This document shows positions 29,349 through 38,444 of a stretch of DNA of 64,000 bases, one piece after another. The notes under the pieces were generated by a model. That model saw nothing but the letters and a program-made list of their open reading frames with translations. It made no database searches and was not told the origin of the DNA. Each line of letters begins with the position of its first letter. Positions within the stretch are counted from its first letter, which is position 1. The position numbers were made by a program, and so were the translations under genes. Origin of the DNA: Xanthomonas cucurbitae (lineage in GTDB: Bacteria > Pseudomonadota > Gammaproteobacteria > Xanthomonadales > Xanthomonadaceae); NCBI RefSeq assembly GCF_002939885.1, contig NZ_MDED01000019.1:27330-91329 (forward strand), read 5' to 3'.

Positions 29349-31070
29349 ATGTGGAACCCTGTGATCCCGCCCGGACTGGAAATCGTCAAGCCGACGCGGC
29401 TGGGTGCGGGTAACCCCGACCTGTTGCACTTGGTGGACGCGGCCGCTTCCGGCGGCGCGCCCCTGATGGTCTTCCATGTCGATATCGACCACTTCGCCTC
29501 GATCAACGAAAACATGAGTGGCGAGGTCGGCGACCAGGCGCTGACCCTGGTTGCGCGACGGCTGCAAGAATTTTTGGGCACGCGCGGCAAGCTGTGGCGC
29601 CATGGCAGCGACGAGATGGTCATCGTGGCGGTGCGCCGCGAGGACACGCCATTGCCGGAAGATTTCGCCGAAGAGATCCGCCAGCAATTGGAGCTACCGC
29701 TGTCGGTTTTGCCGTACACGCTGTTCATGACCGGCAAGGTGGGCATCAGCCTGTGCCCGGAACATGCCACCTCGCTGTCCACCTTGCTCGATTACGCCGA
29801 GGAAGCCAGCTACCAGGCCGCGCGCGAAGGCGGCAATACGGTGCGGTTGTACACGCGCAATTCGGCGACCAATGCGCATAGCGAAAGCATCATCGCGCGG
29901 CAGATCGTCGATGCCATTCCGCATGGCGAGCTGCGCCTGCGCTATCAACCCCTGGTGAGCGCACGCGACGGGCGCATCGTGGGCATGGAGGCGCTGCTGC
30001 GCTGGCAGTCGCCGACGCTGGGCATGCTGGTACCGGAGCGCTTCATGCGCACCGCCGAACGCCTGGGCGTGATCGTGCAGATCGGCGAGTGGGTACTGCA
30101 GAACGCGGTACGCCAGGCGCGGCTATGGCGCGACCAGGGTTTCGACGATTTCAGCATCGCGGTGAACGTTTCCACACTGCAGCTGCTGCGCCCGGGCTTC
30201 TTCAACGAAGTGATGGCGATGCTGCAGACCGCAGGCGTGCCAGCGCAATTCGTGACCCTGGAGATCAACGAAAGCGCGTTGACCAACAACGTCAACTTCG
30301 TCCACGAGACGATGGCCAACCTGCGCAATGAAGGCATCAGCCTGAGCCTGGACAATTTCGGCACCGGCGATTCCAGCCTGAGCGCACTGGTGCGTTACCC
30401 GGTGGATCGGCTGAAGATCGACCGCAGCTTCATCAAGAGCGCGCCGGCCGGCAGCCGCGAAGCGGCGATCGCGCGCGCCATCATCGCGATGGGCCACCAA
30501 CTGGGCATGACGGTGATTGCCAATGGCGTGGAATCGCAGGCCCAGCTGGGCTTTTTGCGCCGCAACGATTGCGACATTTTCCAGGGGTATCTGTTCGGCG
30601 AGCCGATGTCGGCCGAGTCGGCAGGCATGGCGCTACGGCGGCGCTACCTGCGCCCGGAGTCGTTCGCCGAAAGCCGCCCCGACCGCACCCTACTGCTGCT
30701 GGACGACGAAGAAAACGTGCTGCGTTCGCTGGTGCGCCTGTTCCGCCGCGATGGCTACCGCATCCTGGCGGCCGGCAACGTGCGCGACGCCTTCGACCTG
30801 CTGGCCACCAACGACGTGCAGGTGATTCTCTCGGACCAGCGCATGAGCGACATGAGCGGCACCGAATTCCTGGGCCGGGTGAAGATGCTCTACCCCGACA
30901 CCGTGCGCCTGGTGCTGTCCGGTTACACGGACCTGGCCACGGTGACAGAGGCAATCAACCGCGGCGCGATCTACCGCTTCCTGACCAAGCCCTGGAACGA
31001 CGACGAACTGCGCGAGCACATCCGCCAGGCGTTCCGCACGCATGACGAATTGCGCAACGGCCGGGAATAG
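29349..31070 (+). CDS. ravR: GGDEF-EAL-receiver response regulator, RavR-like
   Basis: 573-aa cytosolic regulator. The N-terminal GGDEF domain is degenerate (HGSDEM where GGDEF is expected). The EAL domain (about 185-435) keeps MEALLRW, AVNVS, EINES, LKIDRSF and FQGYLF, but has DNFGTG for DDFGTG and ANGVES for AEGVET. The C-terminal receiver domain (about 448-565) has LLLLDDEE, the phospho-Asp in ILSDQRMSDMSG and the Lys in FLTKPW. It is co-transcribed with ravS (3-nt gap). The last sense codon and stop (GAA TAG) lie within an intergenic repeat. RavR of X. campestris is described as acting in c-di-GMP degradation; the substitutions here make the activity of this copy uncertain. Confidence 0.85.
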   Translation: MWNPVIPPGLEIVKPTRLGAGNPDLLHLVDAAASGGAPLMVFHVDIDHFASINENMSGEVGDQALTLVARRLQEFLGTRGKLWRHGSDEMVIVAVRREDTPLPEDFAEEIRQQLELPLSVLPYTLFMTGKVGISLCPEHATSLSTLLDYAEEASYQAAREGGNTVRLYTRNSATNAHSESIIARQIVDAIPHGELRLRYQPLVSARDGRIVGMEALLRWQSPTLGMLVPERFMRTAERLGVIVQIGEWVLQNAVRQARLWRDQGFDDFSIAVNVSTLQLLRPGFFNEVMAMLQTAGVPAQFVTLEINESALTNNVNFVHETMANLRNEGISLSLDNFGTGDSSLSALVRYPVDRLKIDRSFIKSAPAGSREAAIARAIIAMGHQLGMTVIANGVESQAQLGFLRRNDCDIFQGYLFGEPMSAESAGMALRRRYLRPESFAESRPDRTLLLLDDEENVLRSLVRLFRRDGYRILAAGNVRDAFDLLATNDVQVILSDQRMSDMSGTEFLGRVKMLYPDTVRLVLSGYTDLATVTEAINRGAIYRFLTKPWNDDELREHIRQAFRTHDELRNGRE

Positions 31071-31198
31071 GGAATCGGGAGTGGGGAATCGGTAGAGCAG
31101 CCCATTACCGCCCTGTTTGCATTATCAGACCCGCAGCCAACACCCAGCCACCGACAAACCGCTTCTACCCATTCCCGATTCCCCATTCCCGAATCCCA
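31063..31198. repeat. Inverted pair of GGGAATCGGG-type repeats, locus A (ravR-ravA)
   Basis: Left arm at 31063-31092 (units GGGAATAGGGAATCGGGAG, then TGGGGAATCGG). Right arm at 31168-31198 is the inverse (CATTCCCGATTCCCCATTCC). The arms are about 75 nt apart and lie between the convergent ravR and ravA; the left arm supplies the ravR stop codon. The same family occurs at 34158-34340 and 38445-38599. Confidence 0.8.
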
Positions 31199-31209
31199 GT
31201 GCGTCAGCG

Positions 31210-32436
31210 CTACTTCGGCTGCCGGATCGGCAACACGATGCGGAAGCTGGCACCCTGCCCCGGGACGCTTTCCACGTCGATACGGCCGTGATGCTTGTTG
31301 ATGATGCCGTAGGAGATTGACAGGCCCAGGCCAGTGCCACTACCGACCGGCTTGGTGGTGAAGAACGGGTCGAAAATGCGCTGCAGCAGATCCGGTGCGA
31401 TGCCGGCGCCGCTGTCCTGGAACTGGATCCACACGTTGTCGGCCTCGTCGCGGCCGGTGGCGACGGTGATCGTGCCGCGCTCGGCGATGGCCTGCCCGGC
31501 ATTGAGCAGCAGGTTCATGTACACCTGGTTGAGCTCGGACGGCAGGCACTCCACCAGCGGCAGATCGGCGTAGTTGCGCTCCAGGGTGACCTTGTACTTG
31601 AGCTCGTTCCAGATGATGTTGATGGTCGATTCCAGACCGGCGTGCAGGTCCACCATCTTCCATGACTCGGAGCGGTCCGAGTACGAAAAGTCCTTGAGGT
31701 CGCGCACGATGCGGGTCACCCGTTCGATGCCCTCGCGCGACTCGGACATCAGTTGCGGCAGATCGCGGCTGATGAAGTCGATGTCGGCACGATTGCGGAT
31801 CTCGTCGATCTCCGGGATCAGCGCCTTCGGGTCCGGCGCCTGCAGCGCACGCTCGTAGGCTTCGATCAGGGTGAACAAGCTGCGCAGATACTCCTGCAGG
31901 CTGCCGAGGTTGGAGTGCACATACCCGATGGGGTTATTGATCTCGTGCGCGACGCCGGCCGCCAGCTGGCCGATGGAGGCCATCTTTTCCGACTGCAGCA
32001 GTTTGTCCTGTGCGCCGTTCAGGCGCATATAGGCCTGGCGCAGTTCCGCATGGCGCTGTTGCAACTCGCGCTCGTAGTCCTGCTGGCCTTCGATATTGTG
32101 GAACAACGCCAGGAAGTGACCGGCGCCCTGCTCTTCGTTGTAGTACAGGTGCGCGATGACCACCGTGTCTGCCACCGGCAGGCTGCCGGTCCAACTGCCC
32201 TTGCTACGCGCCTGGTTGAGCGCGTCTGCGGGCAGCACCTGCGAGATGCGCTCCCCCAGGTTGCGGTCGTCGGTAGGGTCTTCCTTGCACAGGCTCTGCC
32301 GCGCGACGGCGTTGGCCAGGATCAGCTGCCCGTCGGCACGAAACAACAACACGCCCTCCAACAGCTGGTCGCCGAAGGCGCGTAGCGTGGTCGAAGACGG
32401 CAGCAGTGCTTGGTTGAGAAAGAACTTGGCGGTCAC
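31210..32436 (-). CDS. ravA: Sensor histidine kinase, RavA-like
   Basis: About 408 aa with no clear membrane segment. An N-terminal PAS-like part (about 15-115) is followed by a coiled linker, the H-box with His164 in AAGVAHEINNPIGYV, an N-box NQVYMNLLLNAGQAI, and G boxes DSGAGI and GSGTGLGLS. The kinase core is complete. I chose GTG at 32436 (VTAKFFLNQALLP) because the residues encoded further upstream to an ATG at 32499 do not look like protein; neither start has a strong ribosome site. It is convergent with ravR. RavA/RavR is described as a two-component pair in X. campestris; the symbol is given on context. The 295 nt between it and flgN hold nothing I recognise. Confidence 0.75.
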   Translation of the reverse strand: MTAKFFLNQALLPSSTTLRAFGDQLLEGVLLFRADGQLILANAVARQSLCKEDPTDDRNLGERISQVLPADALNQARSKGSWTGSLPVADTVVIAHLYYNEEQGAGHFLALFHNIEGQQDYERELQQRHAELRQAYMRLNGAQDKLLQSEKMASIGQLAAGVAHEINNPIGYVHSNLGSLQEYLRSLFTLIEAYERALQAPDPKALIPEIDEIRNRADIDFISRDLPQLMSESREGIERVTRIVRDLKDFSYSDRSESWKMVDLHAGLESTINIIWNELKYKVTLERNYADLPLVECLPSELNQVYMNLLLNAGQAIAERGTITVATGRDEADNVWIQFQDSGAGIAPDLLQRIFDPFFTTKPVGSGTGLGLSISYGIINKHHGRIDVESVPGQGASFRIVLPIRQPK

Positions 32437-32731
32437 GGGAGAAGGCAGCGGCAAGGGCAGCTCAATATACGCCCAACCACTGCAGCGCCATATCGCCACT
32501 TGGTCGTAGACCGCATCCCGCGCGTGCGGTGCTCGCTACCTGGCAGGCACGGCCGCAGCAGCAATTGATGGCGCAGCCTGACGGCATGCCGGGATGTGCA
32601 TCGCCACTGCAGGGGCCAGTCGGCCCACCATCGCGCGCACTATTTCGGTGGCGGCATGGGATGGCGCATGGCCTTGCCACGGACGTGCCTGTGTCATCGC
32701 CAGTGCGGCAGCGGTGCTTGCGCCCCGGTCT

Positions 32732-33064
32732 TCAGGCCACGGCCAGCGAACGCCCGCCGCGCACCACGTTGGATTGGCCCTTGGCATCGTAGGACGGCGC
32801 GCTTTCTGTGCGGCCCAGGTGACGCAGCGCCCAGTTCACTTCCCGGCGGCGGCGTGCCAGCAGCGCGCCATTGGCGCGATTGGCTTCGGCCAGCTCGCGC
32901 AGGCGGTCTTCCTCGCCTTCGGGCATCGCTGATTCCAGCGCGCGCAGCGCCGACAGCTTGTCCTGCGTGTGCCGCATCAACCCATCGATGTCGTTCTCGA
33001 GTAATGCCTGGCGTTCGCCGGCCAGCGCATCGCTGAGACGTTGCAGGGACTCGTTCACGTTCAT
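32732..33064 (-). CDS. flgN: FlgN-type flagellar export chaperone
   Basis: 110-aa helical, charged protein (MNVNESLQRLSDALAGERQALLEND...). FlgN binds the hook-filament junction proteins FlgK and FlgL and delivers them to the export gate. Length and helical pattern fit FlgN, and it lies 14 nt after flgM on the same strand, the classical order flgA-flgM-flgN. AAGG directly abuts the ATG at 33064, so the GTG two codons later (33058) is a possible alternative start. Confidence 0.82.
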   Translation of the reverse strand: MNVNESLQRLSDALAGERQALLENDIDGLMRHTQDKLSALRALESAMPEGEEDRLRELAEANRANGALLARRRREVNWALRHLGRTESAPSYDAKGQSNVVRGGRSLAVA

Positions 33065-33078
33065 CCTTTGCGGTCGGA

Positions 33079-33390
33079 TCAACCGGCCAGTTGCTGATTC
33101 AGATCCATCATGCGGCTGGCGATGGCATCCGGGTTGATGGAGTAGCTGCCGTTCTGCAAGGCTTCCTTCACTGCCTGGACGCGACCGGTGTCGATCGCCG
33201 AGGACTGCGAAAGCTCGCGCTGCAGGTTCTGCAGGTTGGTCGCCTCGCCGGTCAGCTTGACGCTGTCGGTGGGCGCGGTGGCAGCGATCGGGGACGTGCG
33301 ATCTTCGCCGGCCGAAGCGATCTTGCTGCTGGTGGCCGCCGTACGAAGGGTGGCAGCGGTCGGTAGATTACCTTCAATTTTCTGGGTCAT
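33079..33390 (-). CDS. flgM: Anti-sigma-28 factor FlgM
   Basis: 103-aa protein that binds FliA until the hook is complete and is then exported. The conserved C-terminal sigma-binding region is clear (DTGRVQAVKEALQNGSYSIN then PDAIASRMM). The start at 33390 has a GAGGAG ribosome site. A near-consensus sigma-28 promoter lies just upstream, giving the usual negative feedback of FlgM on its own sigma factor. Confidence 0.93.
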   Translation of the reverse strand: MTQKIEGNLPTAATLRTAATSSKIASAGEDRTSPIAATAPTDSVKLTGEATNLQNLQRELSQSSAIDTGRVQAVKEALQNGSYSINPDAIASRMMDLNQQLAG

Positions 33391-33419
33391 GTCAGGAACT
33401 CCTCTACAGGTCGTAGGGG

Positions 33420-33446
33420 ATAACGGCACCCGGAAAAAAAACTTTA
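33420..33446 (-). promoter_or_regulatory. Sigma-28 promoter of flgM
   Basis: Minus strand: TAAAGTTT, 11-nt spacing, GCCGTTAT, an almost perfect FliA promoter, in the 66-nt flgA-flgM gap about 30 nt before the flgM start. Confidence 0.88.
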
Positions 33447-33456
33447 CAACTAATTT

Positions 33457-34101
33457 TCACCTGGAAACGACGACGGTTCCACTGGCCTCGACGACTCCCT
33501 GCACCACCCGCCGCGAGGAAGAATTCTCCACCGATACGCGCTCGTTCTCGCCGGCATCGGACAGCGCGCGGCCGCTCATGCGCACTTCCAGGCCACCGTT
33601 GCGCGCCACCAGCGGCACGGTGTCGCCGCGTCGGACCAGGCGCTGGGAGACCAGATCGCTGGCAGAGAGCAGCGTGCCGGCAGGCAGGATGCGACGAGCG
33701 CTCCTGCCGACCGCAGCCACCGGGTCGGCCAGCACCGCACCGACGATGCGCGCGGCGTCACGCTTCTCGATGCTGATATCGGCCAGCGAAATGGTTTCTC
33801 CAGCGCTGATGCCGCGGCGCAGCACCAGCACGTCCTGGTTACGGCGCACTTTGAGCGGCACGAACAAGCGCCAGCCGGCCGGTTGCGGGCAGGCCACTTC
33901 CACCGTATTGGTCCCGGTGGGCTGGGCCTGCAACGCGATCGGGCAGGCCGGCATGCGCAGGCCCGGATCGAGCGTGGCCTCGGCCTGTGCATCCGGGCCA
34001 ACGGTCGCGAGCGCCGCAGCACGGATGGAATCGACAGACTGATAGCTCTGGGCCCACGCCGGAGCGGCAGCCAACAAAATGACAAGCAGGAGCAGGCGCA
34101 T
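33457..34101 (-). CDS. flgA: Flagellar basal-body P-ring formation chaperone FlgA
   Basis: 214-aa exported protein with a signal peptide (MRLLLLVILLAAAPAWAQS). The second half carries the SAF/FlgA pattern (VLRRGISAGETISLADISIE, ILPAGTLLSASDLVSQRLV, then RRGDTVPLVARNGGLEVRM). FlgA assists assembly of FlgI into the P ring in the periplasm. It is the first gene of the minus-strand flgA-flgM-flgN group and divergent from cheV, with a repeat-filled gap between. Confidence 0.93.
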   Translation of the reverse strand: MRLLLLVILLAAAPAWAQSYQSVDSIRAAALATVGPDAQAEATLDPGLRMPACPIALQAQPTGTNTVEVACPQPAGWRLFVPLKVRRNQDVLVLRRGISAGETISLADISIEKRDAARIVGAVLADPVAAVGRSARRILPAGTLLSASDLVSQRLVRRGDTVPLVARNGGLEVRMSGRALSDAGENERVSVENSSSRRVVQGVVEASGTVVVSR

Positions 34102-34157
34102 GGGACCAGATCCGGAGGAAGACGGGACAGACGCTGCAAGCGGCGTGCCTGTTTTCG

Positions 34158-34340
34158 AATAGGGAATCGGGAATGGGGAATCGGTTGGTGGCTGAAAGAT
34201 GGTTGGCCTTCGTTGCTGCCGTGCGATTTACTAGGTGAAAGCTATCAGTAGGCAAAGTCACTGCCCTTCGCTTCGGGCTTGCTGCGGAAAGCTTCATCCC
34301 TCGCTTTTACGATTCCCCATTCCCGACTCCCCATTCCCGA
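34158..34340. repeat. Inverted pair of GGGAATCGGG-type repeats, locus B (flgA-cheV)
   Basis: Left arm 34158-34184 (AATAGGGAATCGGGAATGGG then GAATCGG). Right arm 34311-34340 in inverse orientation (GATTCCCCATTCCCGACTCC and so on). They are about 126 nt apart in the divergent flgA-cheV gap of 303 nt, which otherwise contains only the promoter candidate before cheV. Confidence 0.8.
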
Positions 34341-34369
34341 CAGCGCCCCCCCGATCAACCACAAAGCCC

Positions 34370-34397
34370 TCAAGTTTCCGGGCGGCGCTGTCGATAT
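34370..34397 (+). promoter_or_regulatory. Candidate sigma-28 promoter of cheV
   Basis: TCAAGTTT, 12-nt spacing (one more than ideal), GTCGATAT. The -10 box ends only 7 nt before the cheV ATG, so a transcript from it would have almost no leader. Treat as a weak candidate. Confidence 0.35.
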
Positions 34398-34404
34398 CTG
34401 CCCC

Positions 34405-35349
34405 ATGACCCACGATCTGCTCAACCGCATCGACCAGCGCACCCGACTGGCTGGCCACAATCGACTGGCCCTGCTGCTGTTCCGGCTGGGCGGGCGCCAG
34501 CTTTTTGGCGTCAACGTCTTCAAGGTGCAGGAAGTGCTGCGCCGCCCGGATCTGTTCCAGGTGCCGGGCCTGCCGAGCGAGTTCGCTGGCGTGGCCGATG
34601 TCCGTGGGCGCTCGGTGCCGGTGCTGGACTTGGGGCTGGCCATCGGCCACCCCGAACGCGACTCGCATGCCGAGGGTGGCCCCGGGTACCTGGTGGTGGC
34701 CGAGTTCAACCGCTCGGTCCAGGGCTTTTTGGTCAGCGGCGTGGAGCGGATCGTCAATATTGCGGTGGAAGATATTCATCCACCGCCGGAACTGGGCGCC
34801 GAAGCCACCTACCTGACGGCAGTCACCCGCTTCCATGGCGAGTTGATCCAGGTCATCGACGTGGAAAGCGTGCTGGCCGACATCGCCAAGGTCAGCAAGG
34901 ACGTGCAACTGGATCCGTCGTTGCAGCTGGTGGCCTACGACCGGCAGTTCCAGGTACTGGTGGTGGACGATTCGCGCGTGGCGCGCCAGCAGATCCGCAG
35001 CGTGCTCGACCAGCTCGGTGTCTCGGCCACCCTGCTGTCGGACGGCCGCCAGGCGCTGGATCACCTGCTGCAGGTGGCCGCCTCCGGCGAAAACCCGGCC
35101 GACCGCTATGCCATGGTCATCTCCGATATCGAAATGCCGGCGATGGACGGCTATACGCTGACGACGGAAATCCGGCGCACGCCAGGCCTGCAGGGCTTGT
35201 ACGTGCTGCTGCACACCTCGTTGTCCGGGGTGTTCAACAACGCCATGGTCGAGCAGGTCGGTGCCAACGCCTTCGTGGCCAAGTACAGCGCCCACGAACT
35301 GGCCGACTATGTGCTGGCGCGCCTCAAAGTGGTTGCCGAAGCGGCCTGA
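34405..35349 (+). CDS. cheV: Chemotaxis coupling protein CheV
   Basis: 314-aa soluble protein with an N-terminal CheW-like domain (about 20-165) and a C-terminal receiver domain (about 185-310; QVLVVDDSRVARQQIRSVL, phospho-Asp in MVISDIEMPAMDGY). It couples chemoreceptors to CheA and adapts the signal through phosphorylation. The start at 34405 (MTHDLLNRIDQRTRLAGHN) matches the family N terminus. It is upstream of flgB on the same strand but separated by a 319-nt gap with its own sigma-54 promoter. Confidence 0.94.
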   Translation: MTHDLLNRIDQRTRLAGHNRLALLLFRLGGRQLFGVNVFKVQEVLRRPDLFQVPGLPSEFAGVADVRGRSVPVLDLGLAIGHPERDSHAEGGPGYLVVAEFNRSVQGFLVSGVERIVNIAVEDIHPPPELGAEATYLTAVTRFHGELIQVIDVESVLADIAKVSKDVQLDPSLQLVAYDRQFQVLVVDDSRVARQQIRSVLDQLGVSATLLSDGRQALDHLLQVAASGENPADRYAMVISDIEMPAMDGYTLTTEIRRTPGLQGLYVLLHTSLSGVFNNAMVEQVGANAFVAKYSAHELADYVLARLKVVAEAA

Positions 35350-35668
35350 GCACACGTTTGGGCCGTACAGTCGATGAGCCGCAGGCGGCCATCGTCAGCG
35401 CCTGTTCCCTGGAAAAGGCTCCTGGTGACGGAATTGCGGCGGTGTGAGCATTCCCTCGCCAGGTCCTGACACCTGTCAGACAGTCTGGCCGGGCTGCAAG
35501 TTGCACAGCTGACCGCTGCAGCTTCTCCGGGGACAACCCACGTCCCGATCTCTGCCCGCCAAGCCCGTCTTTCGGCTGCTCCTGGCGCCCTCCCGGCGCG
35601 CCCCCTGTCCCACCTCGATTTGGCACAAACATTGCTTCTTCCCTGGCAACATCTCGCGGGAGAGCACC
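35350..35668 (+). promoter_or_regulatory. flgB upstream region with palindromic site
   Basis: 319-nt gap holding the flgB sigma-54 promoter (35621-35636). About 145-155 nt upstream of it lies CCTGACA-CC-TGTCAGA (35465-35479), an inverted pair of TGTCAGG-like half-sites resembling the one upstream of rpoN2. This is a plausible enhancer-binding site. No gene is seen. Confidence 0.45.
35621..35636 (+). promoter_or_regulatory. Sigma-54 promoter of the flgB operon
   Basis: TGGCAC-AAACA-TTGCT: a textbook -24/-12 element with GG-N10-GC spacing. The expected start of transcription is near 35647, about 22 nt before the flgB GTG. Confidence 0.9.
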
Positions 35669-36070
35669 GTGTCCAATCCCTTCTCGTCCTTTCTAGGCGT
35701 CCACGGCGACGCGCTGCCGCTGCGCGAGCAACGGATGAAGCTCATTGCCAGCAACCTGAGCAATGTGGACACCCCTGGCTACAAGGCCAAGGACCTAAAC
35801 TTCGAAGCCGCGCTCAAGGCGGCCGAAGGCGCACGCGATGGCACCCTGTTGCAGACCACCGACGCCAAGCATTATGAGATCGGTGGCAGCGCCGGGCTGA
35901 ACCCGTTCCAGATCACCCGCGCAGCCGACCAGCCCAGCCTGGACGGCAATACCGTCGATCCCGACGCAGAACGCGCTGCCTACGGCCGCGCTGCGCTGGA
36001 ATATCGCGCGTCGCTGAGCTTCCTCGAATCCAAGGTGCGCTCGATGCTCACCGCGATCACGGGCCAATAA
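35669..36070 (+). CDS. flgB: Flagellar basal-body rod protein FlgB
   Basis: 133-aa proximal rod protein of the flagellar axial family. The N-terminal motif RMKLIASNLSNVDTPGYKAK is visible. The start is GTG at 35669 (MSNPFSSFLGVHGDALPLRE) behind a GGGAGAG ribosome site; no ATG fits. First gene of the flgB-C-D-E run, 3 nt before flgC. Confidence 0.95.
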   Translation: MSNPFSSFLGVHGDALPLREQRMKLIASNLSNVDTPGYKAKDLNFEAALKAAEGARDGTLLQTTDAKHYEIGGSAGLNPFQITRAADQPSLDGNTVDPDAERAAYGRAALEYRASLSFLESKVRSMLTAITGQ

Positions 36071-36073
36071 GTC

Positions 36074-36481
36074 ATGAGCAACCTTCCCATTTTCGATGTG
36101 GCCGGCTCGGCGATGCATGCGCAGTCGGTGCGCCTGAGCACCATCGCCTCCAACCTGGCCAATGCCGATTCGGTGGCCGGTTCGGCCGAGGCGACCTACA
36201 AGCCGATCGAGCCGATCTTCCAGGCCCAGCAGAACCGCCAGGACCCCAGCCTGACGTCGGTGAACATCAAGGAGATCAGCAACACCAACGCCCCGCCGAT
36301 CCGTCGCTACGAGCCGGGCCACCCACTGGCCGATGCCGATGGCTATGTGTTCTCGCCAGACGTGGATCCGGTGTCGCAGATGGTCAACATGATTTCCGCC
36401 TCGCGCAACTACCAGGCCGGCGTGGAAATGCTCAATACCGCCAAGGAACTGGCGCTGGCGACCCTGACCATGGGGCGCTGA
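36074..36481 (+). CDS. flgC: Flagellar basal-body rod protein FlgC
   Basis: 135-aa proximal rod protein. N-terminal axial motif MHAQSVRLSTIASNLANADS and C-terminal YQAGVEMLNTAKELALATL are both as in the family. It begins 3 nt after flgB and is exported by the flagellar type III system without a cleaved signal. Confidence 0.95.
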   Translation: MSNLPIFDVAGSAMHAQSVRLSTIASNLANADSVAGSAEATYKPIEPIFQAQQNRQDPSLTSVNIKEISNTNAPPIRRYEPGHPLADADGYVFSPDVDPVSQMVNMISASRNYQAGVEMLNTAKELALATLTMGR

Positions 36482-36519
36482 CCCGTCCCTAGCTGACCCA
36501 ACCCAACGGAACCTTCCAG

Positions 36520-37185
36520 ATGAGCACGATCGGCAGCGATCTCTACAAAAGCCTTGGACTGAGCACTGGCAGCACTGTCGCCAAGAAGGAGGAAGCGCTC
36601 GGCCAGGCCGACTTCCTCAAGTTGATGACCGAGCAATTGCAGCACCAGGACCCGCTCAAACCGATGGAAAACAGCGCATTCCTTGGCCAGCTGGCGCAGT
36701 TCTCCACGGTGCAGGGCATTGGCGACCTCAACACCAAGGTCGGCGATTTCTCCGCCGCGATGAGCAACGACCAGGTGCTCAAGGGCGCGGCGCTGGTCGG
36801 CCACAACGTCCTGGTGCCATCCCCGCAAGTGGCCATCGATGGCACCGGCTCGAGCAAGGGCGTGGTGTCTTCCACCGCCGCCGGCACGGTCAATTTCGAG
36901 ATCACCGACGCCAACGGCACCTTCGTCAAGCAGATCAGCGTGCCGTCGCCCGCGCCGGGCGAGGTGCCCTTTGCGTGGGACGGCACCGACGCCAATGGCA
37001 ATCGCATGCCCGCCGGCAAGTACGGCATCACCGCGACACAGACCGATACGGCCGGTGCCAAGAGCAAGTTGCCTACCTACGTGGATGCACCGGTGGACAG
37101 CGTCACCATCGGCGCAAAGGGCCTGTACCTCAACCTGACCGGACTCGGCACCGCCCCGCTCGCCAACGTGCTCCGCATCAGCTGA
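36520..37185 (+). CDS. flgD: Flagellar hook assembly (capping) protein FlgD
   Basis: 221-aa hook scaffold. The N-terminal region QADFLKLMTEQLQHQDPLKP and MENSAFLGQLAQFST (about 29-65) is the FlgD signature, and the C-terminal part contains the Ig-like/tudor-type FlgD core (WDGTDANGNRMPAGKYGI). FlgD caps the growing hook while FlgE subunits are added and is lost when the hook is finished. It lies between flgC and flgE. Confidence 0.95.
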   Translation: MSTIGSDLYKSLGLSTGSTVAKKEEALGQADFLKLMTEQLQHQDPLKPMENSAFLGQLAQFSTVQGIGDLNTKVGDFSAAMSNDQVLKGAALVGHNVLVPSPQVAIDGTGSSKGVVSSTAAGTVNFEITDANGTFVKQISVPSPAPGEVPFAWDGTDANGNRMPAGKYGITATQTDTAGAKSKLPTYVDAPVDSVTIGAKGLYLNLTGLGTAPLANVLRIS

Positions 37186-37216
37186 GCCGGCAACCGACAC
37201 TCAAAGGAATCCATCC

Positions 37217-38440
37217 ATGTCTTTCAATACTTCGTTGTCCGGCATCACCGCAGCCAATGCCGACCTGAACGTCACCTCCAACAACATCGCCAACGTCAAC
37301 ACCACCGGCTTCAAGGAATCGCGCGCCGAGTTCGCCGACATGTTCCAGAGCACCAGCTACGGCCTGTCGCGCAACGCGGTGGGCTCGGGCGTGCGGGTCA
37401 GCAACGTGGCGCAGCAGTTCTCGCAAGGCAACATCGACCCGACCGGGCGCAGCCTGGACCTGGCAGTCTCCGGCGAAGGCTTTTTCACCGTCTCTTCCAA
37501 TGGCGCCAAGATGTACACCCGCGCCGGCAACTTCCAGACCGACGCCAATGGCTACGTCATCAACCCACAGGGTGCGCGCCTGCAGGTGTTCGCCCCCAAT
37601 CCCAGCGGCAACGGCTTCGACGTGGGCCGCCTGTCGGATCTGCAGCTGCTGACCACCGACAGCCCGCCCAAATCGACTTCCACGGTCAACCTGGCCTTCA
37701 CCCTGCCCGGCAATAGCACCGCACCGGTGGTGACCCCGTTCAACCCGGCCGACGACAAGACCTATAGCCATTCCACCGGTGGCATCAACGTCTACGATTC
37801 GCTGGGCGTCAGCCATGTGCAGACCTCCTATTTCGTCAAGACCGCCAACCCGAACGAGTGGCAGGTGCACAACTATGTGGATGGCACGGCGGTCGGTGCA
37901 CCGACCACCCTGCAGTTCTCCAATACCGGTGCGCTGACCACGCCGGCCAACGGCATCGTCACGATGGACCCGTTCACCCCAAGCACCGGTGCCGGCGTGC
38001 TGAACATGCGGCTGGATATCAGCGGCTCCACCCAGTACGGCGAAGCCTTCGCGTTGCGCGACACCCGCCAGGACGGCTACGCCAGCGGCAAGCTCAACGA
38101 GATCAGCATCGACACCAGCGGCGTGGTGTTTGCGCGCTACTCGAATGGCGCCGACAAGCCGCTGGGCCAGGTGGCGCTGAGCAGCTTCGTCAACCCGCAG
38201 GGCCTGCAATCGCAGGGCAACAACATGTGGGCCGAAAGCTACACCTCCGGCGCCGCGCGCACTGGCGCACCGGACACCTCGGACCTGGGCCAGATCGAAT
38301 CCGGCTCGCTGGAATCCTCCACGGTGGACCTGACCGAGCAGCTGGTGAACATGATCGTGGCCCAGCGCAACTTCCAGGCCAACTCGCAGATGATCTCCAC
38401 GCAGGACCAGGTCACCCAGACGATCATCAATATTCGTTAA
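37217..38440 (+). CDS. flgE: Flagellar hook protein FlgE
   Basis: 407-aa hook subunit. Conserved axial N terminus (GITAANADLNVTSNNIANVN, TTGFKESRAEF) and C terminus (STVDLTEQLVNMIVAQRNFQ) flank the variable surface domain. It is preceded by an AAAGGAA ribosome site. A repeat-containing 165-nt gap follows before flgF. Confidence 0.96.
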   Translation: MSFNTSLSGITAANADLNVTSNNIANVNTTGFKESRAEFADMFQSTSYGLSRNAVGSGVRVSNVAQQFSQGNIDPTGRSLDLAVSGEGFFTVSSNGAKMYTRAGNFQTDANGYVINPQGARLQVFAPNPSGNGFDVGRLSDLQLLTTDSPPKSTSTVNLAFTLPGNSTAPVVTPFNPADDKTYSHSTGGINVYDSLGVSHVQTSYFVKTANPNEWQVHNYVDGTAVGAPTTLQFSNTGALTTPANGIVTMDPFTPSTGAGVLNMRLDISGSTQYGEAFALRDTRQDGYASGKLNEISIDTSGVVFARYSNGADKPLGQVALSSFVNPQGLQSQGNNMWAESYTSGAARTGAPDTSDLGQIESGSLESSTVDLTEQLVNMIVAQRNFQANSQMISTQDQVTQTIINIR

Positions 38441-38444
38441 GAGC

